Assembly: GCF_900176115.1 (NCBI RefSeq)
Contig: NZ_FWWR01000011.1
Span: 124,001 to 188,000 of the forward strand
Length of the DNA: 64,000 nucleotides
Direction of reading: 5' to 3'
Origin: Peptoniphilus asaccharolyticus DSM 20463
Lineage (GTDB): Bacteria; Bacillota; Clostridia; Tissierellales; Peptoniphilaceae
Shown here: positions 52,382 to 61,503 of the stretch, piece by piece
Layout: each line of letters starts with the position of its first letter
Position numbering within the stretch: the stretch's first letter is position 1
Made by a program: the position numbers and the translations under genes
Notes under the pieces: model-generated
What the model was told of the DNA's origin: nothing
Database searches by the model: none
Seen by the model: only the letters and a program-made list of their open reading frames with translations

Positions 52382-54001
52382 GTGAACAGGACTAAAAAAT
52401 ATGTAGCAGCCTTGTATTGCAGATTATCAAAAGATGATGGAAATACTAACGAAAGTATGAGTATTTACTCACAAAAGGCAATGCTAAAGCAGTATGCGGA
52501 AAAAGAAAATATATCTATATACGATTATTATGTGGACGATGGATACTCAGGTACGAATTTTGATAGACCGTCATTTAAGAAGATGATTACTGATATTGAA
52601 AACGGAAAAATAAATTGTGTTATAACAAAAGACTTATCAAGGTTAGGAAGAAACTATCTTCAAAGTGGAGCATATATCGAAATGTACTTTCCACAAAAGA
52701 ATATAAGATATATTGCAATAACTGATGGTATAGACACATTAAATAGCAATCAAAATGATATTATGCCATTTAAAAACATTCTAAATGAAATGTACGCAAA
52801 GGATACTTCCAAGAAAGTAAAAAGTGCCATTCAAAGTAGAATGAGAGAGGGGACATATATCGGCTCAAAAGCACCATTTGGTTTTTTAAAAGATCCCAAC
52901 AACAAACATAAGCTAATCATTGATGAAGAAGTTAGATATATCATAGAGTTAGTTTATGAGCTTTGTTTAGAGGGTAAAGGAACACAACTTATCAGTCAGG
53001 AATTGATGAAAAGAAAAATACCAAGACCAAGTTGTTTTACGGAAAATGCAGATAAGTTATATGGATTATCCGAAGAAAATAAGTACAAGTGGACACATAG
53101 AATGGTTCTTAGTATTTTAAGAGATCCAGTCTATTGTGGGAATATGGCAAGAAACAAAAGACCTACTCTATCATTTAAAACTTCCAAAAGGTTATATATT
53201 CCAAAGGACGAATATATCCTTGTAAGAGATACCCATGAGGGAATTATCAGTGAGGAAGTATGGAAACAGGTACAGGATATGATTGATAAGAGAAAGTGTA
53301 ATAATAAAAGCGGTATTACCTATGATAATATCTTCAAAGGTTTAGTGAAATGCCCTACTTGTGGCTATGCACTCACACCAAAGGCAGATTATAGGCTAAA
53401 TAAAAAAGAAACAATGGATTTTGTTCATTTCTCTTGTTCAAGCTATAAAAAGCATGGAATAAATGCTTGTTCATCACATAGAATAAATGCAAGAGATTTG
53501 TACAACATTGTTCTTGAAGATATTGGGTATCATGGAAAGATGGCACTATCAAGTAGAGAAGATTTTGTACTAAAGATTGCAGAAAAGATAGATAAAGATA
53601 AGGTTGATGAAAGAAGAGATAAAACACAAAGATTAAATCTTGATAGAGAAAATCTAAAAGATTTAGATAAAGCCTTTGAAAAACTTTATGAGGACAGGCT
53701 AAATGAGAATATAACAGAGCGTAACTTTAACCTTATGAATGATAAGCTGTCTAAAAAGCAAAACCAACTACTTGATGAAATCAATTTGCTTGAAGAACAG
53801 ATAAAGGTAGTAACACAAACACAAGAAAACTGCGAACAGTTTATAGATAAGATTAGTAAGTTTGCAGAAGTAAAAGAATTAAATAGCTACATTCTAAACC
53901 AAGTTATAGACAAGATATATGTATATGACAAGGAAGAAGTCGATGGAGAACTGAAACAGAGTGTAGAGATACATTATAAATTTATAGGAAAATTGGATTA
54001 G
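52382..54001 (+). CDS. Large serine recombinase (TndX/TnpX-like), intact
   Basis: 539 residues: resolvase domain with catalytic Ser in ALYCRLSKDDGN and KDLSRLGRNYLQSG; recombinase domain with KAPFGFLKDPNN and WTHRMVLSILRDPVYCGN; zinc ribbon CPTCGYAL...CSSYKKHGINAC; coiled coil near the C-terminus. GTG start after AAAGGAGAGTAAAA. It ends about 20 bases before a fragment of the SNF2 helicase gene, so it sits at the right end of element 2 and probably inserted that element there. Confidence 0.92.
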   Translation: MNRTKKYVAALYCRLSKDDGNTNESMSIYSQKAMLKQYAEKENISIYDYYVDDGYSGTNFDRPSFKKMITDIENGKINCVITKDLSRLGRNYLQSGAYIEMYFPQKNIRYIAITDGIDTLNSNQNDIMPFKNILNEMYAKDTSKKVKSAIQSRMREGTYIGSKAPFGFLKDPNNKHKLIIDEEVRYIIELVYELCLEGKGTQLISQELMKRKIPRPSCFTENADKLYGLSEENKYKWTHRMVLSILRDPVYCGNMARNKRPTLSFKTSKRLYIPKDEYILVRDTHEGIISEEVWKQVQDMIDKRKCNNKSGITYDNIFKGLVKCPTCGYALTPKADYRLNKKETMDFVHFSCSSYKKHGINACSSHRINARDLYNIVLEDIGYHGKMALSSREDFVLKIAEKIDKDKVDERRDKTQRLNLDRENLKDLDKAFEKLYEDRLNENITERNFNLMNDKLSKKQNQLLDEINLLEEQIKVVTQTQENCEQFIDKISKFAEVKELNSYILNQVIDKIYVYDKEEVDGELKQSVEIHYKFIGKLD

Positions 54002-54021
54002 CCACTTAGGACTGTTCAACT

Positions 54022-54126
54022 GACTTAGAGCAAAGAAGTGGTAGAATTGTTCGTCAAGGTAATGAAAATGATAAGGTAAATATCTTTAGATATGTAACAG
54101 AGAATACCTTTGATTCTTATTTGTGG
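54022..54126 (+). pseudogene. SNF2 helicase fragment before the intron
   Basis: 35 residues in frame, DLEQRSGRIVRQGNENDKV then FRYVTENTFDSYLW, which is helicase motif VI and the following strand of the large ICE-encoded SNF2 helicase/methylase. Everything upstream (normally well over a thousand residues) is absent from the window; the left edge is the right junction of element 2. The frame resumes at 56448 after a group II intron. Confidence 0.88.
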
Positions 54127-56447
54127 GTGCGACATGAAGTCGCTTAATTTAACTGTTTGGCAAAATGACCAAACCAACTATTCCGTTAGTTGAGCCGAGT
54201 ATCGACTGCACTTAGGTGTGGTAAGCCGATATTAAAGTAGCCCTACTTGAGGCAAAACCGTGAGGGAATACCGAAACTGCCAGCAACAAGGTGGTTAGGG
54301 AGCGAGGCTTGATAATATGGCTAACATATGTGAACTACTGATAAATGTCGTTAAGGTGAACAGGCTAAAGTTGCTGATAAGCCTGAACCAAAATGGTGTG
54401 TAGTCGGATAATCCTTTCCACAGTGGGATTACACGGACAAAAAGACTACCGGCAGAGAGGTAGAGCCTAAGTTATCAACGTTAATTAAGTGAAACATGGT
54501 AAGCCTGTACTATTGCCAAAAGGCAAGGCAAATCGTAAGAAATGCTGATAATGGTGCAGGTAAAGGAGAATGGAAAAAGCGAATGCCATCTTGTAATGAG
54601 ATGGATAGGGGTTCAAAATTTGCCCTAACTTGAAAGAGTGCAGACTTCCATTTGGTTTTTAATCACAAGAGAACTTGTAGAATTTTTGAAAGGAGAAGGC
54701 AAATGAACAGTAAAATGTGTGCTACTACTAACAGAGCTAAAAACTGGGAAAGTATAGACTTTTCTCTAGCAGAAAGCTATGTTAAAAAACTACAAATGCG
54801 TATTGTGAAAGCGTGGAAAATGAGTAAATACGGAAAGGTAAAATCCTTACAACATTTACTCACAACTTCATTTTATGCAAAAGCCTTGGCTATTAAGAGG
54901 GTAACTGAAAATCAAGGCAAGAAAACAAGTGGTGTTGATGGTGAATTATGGCTAACATCACAGGCAAAGTATAAGGCGATAGAAAAGTTAAATTTAAGAG
55001 GATATAAACCTAAGCCTCTTAAAAGAGTGTATATACCAAAGAAAAATGGGAAGAAAAGACCTCTCAGCATTCCTACAATGACAGATAGAGCAATGCAAAC
55101 CCTACATAGCAGAAACTACTGCTGACCCTAATTCTTATGGATTTAGGGCAAAAAGATGTACACAAGATGCTATCGAGCAGTGTTTTACATCGCTTAATAA
55201 AAAGAAATCTGCAAAATGGGTACTTGAAGGAGATATAAAAGGTTGTTTTGATAATATAAGTCATGAATGGATATTAAATAATATCCCAATGAATAAGAAA
55301 TTATTAAAACTCTGGCTTGAGTGTGGATATATAGAAAAACAAAAACTATTTCCAACAGAAACAGGAAGTCCCCAAGGCTCGCCAATATCACCTATTATAT
55401 CCAATATGGTATTAGATGGTTTAGAAAAAGCAATCAAAGAGAAATACCATAGAAGAACAGTAAATAAGAAAACATATTTCCCAAAGGTTAACTTTGTTAG
55501 ATATGCAGATGATTTCATCGTTACAGGGGAAAGTGCAGAATTGCTTGAAAATGGTGTAAAGCCAATCATTGTAAAATTCTTGGCTGAAAGAGGTTTAGAA
55601 TTATCAGAGGAAAAGACACTCATAACACACATAAATGACGGTTTTGATTTTCTTGGAGTTAATATTAGGATGTATAAAGATAAGTTGCTTACAAAACCAT
55701 CTGATAAGAACTTCAAGGCTATTGTCGATAAAATCAGACGAATCATAAAAGATAATCCGTCAATGAAACAAGAAATTTTGATTAGAAAATTAAATCCAAT
55801 CATTATAGGTTGGGTAAACTATCAGAAATATAATGTTTCATCTAAAGCTTTTGAAAAACTTGACTATGAAATATATAAATGTTTATGGGATTGGTGTATT
55901 CGTCGACACCCAAAGAAAGGAAGAAAATGGATAGCTAAGAAATACTTCCATACCATTGGAAATAGAACTTGGACTTTCAGTGTAGCAACTGGCGATAGAA
56001 TGGAAAATGGAGAGAAATACTATCTTCGTCTTAAATATACCACAGACACTGATATTAAAAGATTTACCAAGATACAAGCTGAAGCAAATCCATTTGATGA
56101 AAATTGGTAAATATACTTTGAAGAAAGAGAAGAGTTAAAAATACGAAACGAACTTAAAGGACGTACAGTTATAAATAGACTGTATAAGACGCAAAATGGA
56201 ATATGCCCTGTTTGTGGAGAGAAAATAACTATTGATACAGACTTTAGAGTACATCAAACAACTCAGAACAATATTACCCTTAAAACATTAGTACACCCTT
56301 GGTGTCATAGAAAATTGCATATAAATGATAAAGAAAATACGCTGGCTCTTTAATTAGGGCTTATAAAAACTTGAGCCGTGTGAGGGGAAACTCTCATGCA
56401 CGGTTCTTAGAGGGGAAAGGGATAGTAATATCCCCGACCTACTCGAC
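54127..56447 (+). mobile_element. Group II intron 2 (decayed) in the SNF2 helicase gene
   Basis: 2321 bp from GTGCGAC to ...CTACTCGAC. Exon joining gives YLW-QTIENKQKFISQ, restoring the helicase frame. Domain V is a full 34 nt at 56373-56406 (GAGCCGTGTGAGGGGAAACT...). RNA domains look complete but the maturase is broken, so splicing would depend on another maturase. Confidence 0.9.
54703..56353 (+). pseudogene. Intron 2 reverse transcriptase/maturase, broken twice
   Basis: The first part reads to IPTMTDRAMQ, then about 20 bases are missing near 55098 and the frame changes. The second part runs from AETTADPNSYGFRAKR through YADD (VRYADDFIVTG) to DENW, where a TAA at 56108 interrupts the same frame. 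Beyond it an HNH domain continues (CPVCGEKI, CHRKLHIND) to 56353. ATG 54703 follows GAAAGGAGAAGGCAA. Not functional as it stands. Confidence 0.88.
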
Positions 56448-57815
56448 CAGACGATAGAAAATAAGCAGAAGTTCATTTCTCAGATTATGACTTCAAAGAC
56501 TCCTGTTCGTGTTGCAGAAGATGTGGACGAAAGTTCATTAAACTATGCAGAAATTAAAGCTCTTGCCACAGGTGATCCAAAGATAAAAGAAAAGATGGAT
56601 TTGGATAATGAAGTTACGAAACTTAAAATGCTTGAGGCAAACTACAAGTCCAACCGTTATAGATTAGAGGATAAGGTTGCAAAGACATATCCTGAAGAAA
56701 TAGCAAGGACTGAAAAGCTAATTGAAGCAGTGAAAAATGATATAGAAAATGTCCAGCCACAAGGAAGTGGTGAAAATAAATTCACCTCTATCACGATTAA
56801 TGGCGAGATAATTCGAGATAAAAAGATAGCTGGAGAAAAGCTCTTAGAAGCGATTAAAGGTGTAAAAATTAATGAAAGTAAGGTTATAGGACAGTACCGA
56901 AATATGGACTTAGAGGTAAGCTATAACTTCTTTACCAATGAGCATAATTTCGCTTTAAAAGGTGCTGCAAAGCATTCAGGAGAGCTTGGTACAAGTGCGG
57001 ATGGTAACATTACAAGATTAGACAATACTATTGATAAAATGCCAGAAAAGTTAAATCGTCTTGAAGAAAAACTTGTTAGCACAAAGGAACAACTGGAAAA
57101 TGCAAAAGAAGAATTAACAAAGCCTTTTGAAAAAGCAGATGAGCTAAAGACAAAAGTATTAAGACTTGCAGAATTAAACAAGCTACTTGATATGGGAGAA
57201 GTGGAAGAAAAAGAAAATCCTAATCCATTACTTGAAGATGTAAAAAGGGCAATCATTGATTTCTGTAACAGGGAGTATGAAGAAAATCATAGCTATGATG
57301 AATTTAATACCTTGTATCCTGACCTAAAGCATATCGGTATCGCCTATACCAATACACCGGATGAAAGACATGGCATTCAATATGAACTTGATTTAAAGGA
57401 GAAAACTTGGACGCAGTACATTGATGATATTCCTATCAAAACAGAGAGCTTTGATTACGAGAGTAAAGGAGAAAATGAAGCTCTAAGGAATATGAAAAAT
57501 GAAATAGAAATGTCCTCTTTTAGCGATTTAGTTTATGTTGATTCCGAAGATTTAAGGGCGGCACTTGGACTTGATATTGATGATGAAGGCAACTTCTATG
57601 ATCCGCTTTCCAAAGACCTCGATAATGACGGAATACCAGATAGGTATGACAATGATTTTAAAGATAGTGATTACTTTGAATCAACTTATGATGTAGAGGC
57701 TAATCTTCACGCAAGAGAAGAGAAACCATCAATATTGGGACAAATATCAAAATTTAAATCAGAAGAAGAAAAAGATAAAAATCAAGAAAAAAACGAAAAA
57801 GCACAAGAAAGATAG
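56448..57815 (+). pseudogene. C-terminal part of the ICE SNF2 helicase/methylase
   Basis: 456 codons continuing the fragment at 54022: QTIENKQKFISQIM...VRVAEDVDESSLNYAEIKALAT, long coiled-coil stretches, then a calcium-loop-like DLDNDGIPDRYDNDFKDSD, and a basic tail with KPSILGQISKFK ending EKAQER. In full length this protein unwinds and may methylate element DNA in the recipient. The N-terminal catalytic parts are missing. The tail resembles that of the next gene. Confidence 0.83.
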
Positions 57816-57840
57816 AGGAGAGCTAAAGGCTCTCCTTATT
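57816..57840 (+). terminator. Hairpin after the helicase gene
   Basis: AGGAGAGC (57816-57823) pairs with GCTCTCCT (57829-57836); only a short T-rich tract follows. The next ATG is 23 bases downstream of the hairpin. Confidence 0.6.
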
Positions 57841-57858
57841 TAGTACAAGGAGGAAAAT

Positions 57859-58515
57859 ATGGAATATAAAGATATTAGAGAAAACTTAGAAGAAATGATG
57901 AATGATAACTACAAGGACTTTATAAAAGCACTTGTGAGTATAGAAAAAGGTATTAATGATGAAAATGCACTTGAAGAAATCTATGTTTTATATATGAACA
58001 ATGACACAACAGGTCTACTAAGTGATGACTTTGACTATATGATTGATGATATGAAAGAACAAGGTAAGATTGTTGAAAATGCCAGTGATATTGAAGAAAA
58101 AGACGACCTTATAAATCTCGTGGGTAATATAGCTGGTCAAGTAGAAAATCTTGAAAGAGAAAATGCTAATGGAGAAAAGTTTAAGGTAAGCAACTTTTCA
58201 ATTGTTTCAAAAGATGACGATGGGAATAAAATTTATACCAATTGTTCAGCCTATGGAGATAAGACAAAAGATTTAGAGAACTTAAAGCAAGGAGATTTTG
58301 TTAAAATATTTGGACAAGTAAAAACAAGTATTGATAACAATGGGAAGGAACATAAGAATGTTCGTATTTTGTCTTCTAAGCTATTAAAAGCAAAAGAACA
58401 AGTAAAGAGTCAAGATAAAGATAAAAAGTCCATATTAGGGCAAATAAAAAGCTTTAAGACAGACGATAAAACTAAATCTAATAAGAAAGATCATAGCAAA
58501 GGTGCAGAGAGGTAA
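57859..58515 (+). CDS. ICE SSB-like OB-fold protein
   Basis: 218 residues. An N-terminal helical acidic part (ENLEEMMNDNYKDFIKALVS) is followed by an OB-fold like that of the small SSB at 39610 (FKVSNFSIVSKDDDGNKIYT, NCSAYGDKTKD, GDFVKIFGQVKTS) and a basic tail (KKSILGQIKSFK, ending KKDHSKGAER). Probably binds transferred single strands. AAGGAGGAAAAT precedes the ATG. It is the last recognisable ICE gene. Confidence 0.75.
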   Translation: MEYKDIRENLEEMMNDNYKDFIKALVSIEKGINDENALEEIYVLYMNNDTTGLLSDDFDYMIDDMKEQGKIVENASDIEEKDDLINLVGNIAGQVENLERENANGEKFKVSNFSIVSKDDDGNKIYTNCSAYGDKTKDLENLKQGDFVKIFGQVKTSIDNNGKEHKNVRILSSKLLKAKEQVKSQDKDKKSILGQIKSFKTDDKTKSNKKDHSKGAER

Positions 58516-58518
58516 ATA

Positions 58519-58550
58519 CCGGCAGTCTTAGGACTGCCTTTATTTTTTTG
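58519..58550 (+). terminator. Terminator at the end of the ICE operon
   Basis: GGCAGTC-TTAG-GACTGCC (58521-58538), then TTTATTTTTTT. It is followed by 260 bases without a gene, AT-rich, leading to the sensor-kinase unit. Confidence 0.85.
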
Positions 58551-58604
58551 CTATATTTTAATAGACTGTATAATGATGTTATATCATTATCATAGATATT
58601 AATA

Positions 58605-58621
58605 CACAAAAGTTAGCTGAA
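58605..58621 (+). repeat. 17-nt repeat CACAAAAGTTAGCTGAA, copy 1
   Basis: Exact copy of 60980-60996. It lies 198 bases before the sensor-kinase start; candidate response-regulator binding site. Confidence 0.6.
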
Positions 58622-58818
58622 TTTAAATCTTAATATGTCTATAATATTATTGAATACTGTAGTTAAAATACAAACACAAAAAAATTACAATACATTAAAA
58701 TTTGTAATTAGCAATAGAATTTAATGTATAATTTTAGTGGATAGTCTTTATCTAATTAAGAAAATCACATTCCATATAATAAATAGTATCGGATTTTAAA
58801 TTTCAAAAGGAGCTTAGG

Positions 58819-60366
58819 ATGAGAAAACAAAAATTTATTTTAATTACACATATATTATTGCAATTTATTTTGTTTATGCCAATAGCACCATTTATAAAAT
58901 ATCAACAGACATTAGATATGGGGATTATAATAGTATTTTTACTGAGTATTATGAACTTTATAGCTTATGTTGTATGTGTATTAAATTCTGAAAAAGATTA
59001 TATAGTGATTCATAGCTTAATAGTTGAGTTATTTATAATTTTCACTTTTTTAGAAGACTTAATATTAAGAGAATTGTTAACAGGAAAATATATCGAATTA
59101 TTAATATATAGTTTAATAATTTTTGCAACTTTTAATCTAACAAGACCAACAAATAAAATTAAATATATTATGTCAATTACTACAATAGGATTGTTTATGT
59201 CAATCATTTTGATGAAATTGAATGTATCTTTATCATCTTTACTATTTAATTGGGTGGTTATTATTCTAATGTTGACTCCAAGCATCTTATTTATATTGGA
59301 TAGACAGATTCGAAAATATGAAAGTAGTTTAGTTATAGTATTACAAATTTTATATATTACAAGTTTTATCATATATAAAAAGTATGAAAACATAGGTCTA
59401 GTGTCTATCAGCGAGTATCAATTATTTACATGCATCTTTATTGAATCGGCATTGCTATATAGAATAAGTAAGTCAAAAATAAAAAATGGTTTAATATATT
59501 TTTCCAATTCTTTGAGAAAAATATTTCCTGAATTTATTATTTTATTTACTATGTTGTATTTAACAACATTTTCTTTTTTAGGAGTTATATTATTTTCTTT
59601 AAGCTTTTTCATGGTTTTGGTAGAATTTAGCCTGTTCGAAAAACATAAAAAATCCAATTATATAACTTTTGAGGAGATGTTTGATAACTATTATGTTGAA
59701 AAACATAGAAATTTAGAAATTGATAAACTGAATACTTTAAAGATACAGACATTTTTACATGATGACATTCTACAGATTATAGTAGCTATAAGAAGGTGGA
59801 TAGAAGATAATCTTTCAGGCTCTGGCAAAAAATACATTATAGAAAATCTAGATAAGTTAAATGATTTGATTCGACATCAAATAAATTCATTCAATCCAAT
59901 GCTAAATGATTATAGCTCTCTATATGACGCATATAACAGACTTATAGTTGATATAGAAAACATGTATTTAGATAATGAAATGCTTATAGAATTTGAATGT
60001 GATGGAAATATAGATCTACCCAGTCCGTATGCTGAATTGATTTACAAATGTATCAATGAATTATTAATAAATACATTAAAACATTCAAAAGGATATAGTA
60101 CAGACATTGTTCTTATAAATTCAGAAGATAAAATTCATCTTACCATAAAAAATTATGGAGACTATTTAGAAGATGAAGAAAAAATAGTAGAGGGAAATAT
60201 AGGATTAAATATATTAAGATTGAACTTAAGAGAATATGGCGGAAAATTTGATTTTAATTTTTCCAATAATCAAAATGAACTAGATGAATCATTTGTAAAA
60301 TTTAAAATAGAAGTTCCAGTAGAGAGGAGTGTAGTAAATGAAAATCTTATTAATAGAAGATCATAA
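58819..60366 (+). CDS. Membrane sensor histidine kinase (HisKA_3 type)
   Basis: 515 residues. About eight membrane helices fill residues 5-285, then a dimerization region with the phospho-acceptor His314 in FLHDDILQIIVAIRR, and an ATPase domain with N-box CINELLINTLKHSKG and G-box GNIGLNILRLNL. It would phosphorylate the LuxR-type regulator whose gene overlaps its end by 29 bases. AAAGGAGCTTAGG precedes the ATG. Next to an ABC transporter, it probably senses an envelope-active peptide or drug; the ligand is unknown. Confidence 0.87.
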   Translation: MRKQKFILITHILLQFILFMPIAPFIKYQQTLDMGIIIVFLLSIMNFIAYVVCVLNSEKDYIVIHSLIVELFIIFTFLEDLILRELLTGKYIELLIYSLIIFATFNLTRPTNKIKYIMSITTIGLFMSIILMKLNVSLSSLLFNWVVIILMLTPSILFILDRQIRKYESSLVIVLQILYITSFIIYKKYENIGLVSISEYQLFTCIFIESALLYRISKSKIKNGLIYFSNSLRKIFPEFIILFTMLYLTTFSFLGVILFSLSFFMVLVEFSLFEKHKKSNYITFEEMFDNYYVEKHRNLEIDKLNTLKIQTFLHDDILQIIVAIRRWIEDNLSGSGKKYIIENLDKLNDLIRHQINSFNPMLNDYSSLYDAYNRLIVDIENMYLDNEMLIEFECDGNIDLPSPYAELIYKCINELLINTLKHSKGYSTDIVLINSEDKIHLTIKNYGDYLEDEEKIVEGNIGLNILRLNLREYGGKFDFNFSNNQNELDESFVKFKIEVPVERSVVNENLINRRS

Positions 60367-60943
60367 AATGGTTGCAACGTCTTTAAAAATGAGCTTAGCG
60401 ACGGACGAATCTATTTCTGTAGATATAGTAAATAATGTTAAAGACCTTAGTATCAATGAATCCATCCTTAACTATGACTTGTTACTAGTAGATATAAATT
60501 TGACAGGTATAGAAGGAACAATAAATGGTTTAGATGTGTCTGAAGAACTGATTAATAAGTATGAAGATCTAAAAATTGTAATATTAACAGCCTATAAATT
60601 AGACTTCTATATTAAAAGAGCAAAAAAAATTGGATGTAAAGGATTTATTTCCAAAGAAGAAGAGACATCTAAACTAATAGAAGACATAAAATCCATCGCC
60701 CTGAAAGGCAAAGTCATCTTTCCAGAAGAAAACCATATGTTAGAGCCATTAACAAAAAGTGAAATTCAGATAGTTAACCTATATTCAAAGGGGTTATCAA
60801 GGAAAGAGCTAGCTAAAGAACTAAATACAAATGTACGGAGCCTAGCCGTATCCTTATCAAGAATATACCAAAAGTTAGGTGTTCGGAATTACCAGGAAAT
60901 GATTGATAAAGTGCGTGAATTAGGATACGTTGATTCATTTTAG
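60338..60943 (+). CDS. LuxR-type response regulator
   Basis: 201 residues: receiver domain with the acidic pair IEDH, phospho-acceptor Asp52 in LLLVDINLTG and Lys106 in KGFISKEE; C-terminal LuxR HTH (LEPLTKSEIQIVNLYSKGLS, KELAKELNTNVRSLAVSLSR). AGAGAGGAGTGTAGTAA precedes the ATG inside the kinase gene. It likely acts on the ABC unit downstream through the repeated 17-nt element. Confidence 0.9.
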   Translation: MKILLIEDHKMVATSLKMSLATDESISVDIVNNVKDLSINESILNYDLLLVDINLTGIEGTINGLDVSEELINKYEDLKIVILTAYKLDFYIKRAKKIGCKGFISKEEETSKLIEDIKSIALKGKVIFPEENHMLEPLTKSEIQIVNLYSKGLSRKELAKELNTNVRSLAVSLSRIYQKLGVRNYQEMIDKVRELGYVDSF

Positions 60944-60979
60944 AGACAAGCATTAGAATTTTGTTAGCAGGTTTTTATT

Positions 60980-60996
60980 CACAAAAGTTAGCTGAA
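60980..60996 (+). repeat. 17-nt repeat CACAAAAGTTAGCTGAA, copy 2
   Basis: Exact copy of 58605-58621, 72 bases before the ATG of the ABC-linked membrane protein, a promoter-proximal position. Confidence 0.62.
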
Positions 60997-61067
60997 ATAG
61001 GAATTGAAAATATATAAAATTGAAGAAGAAGTAGAAAGTTAATAATATTTAAAGGAGATAATTAAGG

Positions 61068-61439
61068 ATGACTAAAAAAAATGTGTTTTCTATTATGATT
61101 GTATGTGTATTGATTTTTGGTGTTATTTTTATATTTATTAATAAAAAAGCACATGAAAATAATAATCCAGCAAATGTTGAACAATATTTTTCTGAGGTTA
61201 ATATTCCAAATCTTAAATATTCAAATGATAAATTAACATATAATGGCAATCTAGTAAAAGGTTTTTTTGATCCTATAGAAGTTGCAAAAAAGAATGGTAG
61301 ATATGTTGGTTTTGTTTATTCAAATAATGATTCTGGTGATGGAATACTTTTGATTGTCCGTAGAGATGAAAAAGAAAAAATTATAGGGGTTGAGGAAATT
61401 ACTCAAAAACGTTTAACTAAAGAAGTGTTGGGAAATTAA
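61068..61439 (+). CDS. Small membrane-anchored exported protein of unknown function
   Basis: 123 residues: an N-terminal hydrophobic segment (VFSIMIVCVLIFGVIFIFI) and an extracytoplasmic domain (NIPNLKYSNDKLTYNGNLVK, GILLIVRRDEKEKI). There is no lipobox cysteine. AAAGGAGATAATTAAGG precedes the ATG. It lies between the two-component genes and the ABC permease, so it is probably an accessory of that transporter. Family not recognised. Confidence 0.7.
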   Translation: MTKKNVFSIMIVCVLIFGVIFIFINKKAHENNNPANVEQYFSEVNIPNLKYSNDKLTYNGNLVKGFFDPIEVAKKNGRYVGFVYSNNDSGDGILLIVRRDEKEKIIGVEEITQKRLTKEVLGN

Positions 61440-61503
61440 AAACTTAATAATTGTTATTTTATAGTGCTGAATCTACGTTAATATTAATTTAATAGAGGGT
61501 TAT

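Noticed and set aside
55261-55803. Reverse-strand 180-codon frame in intron 2
   Set aside because: Antisense of the decayed reverse transcriptase; no start signal or domain.
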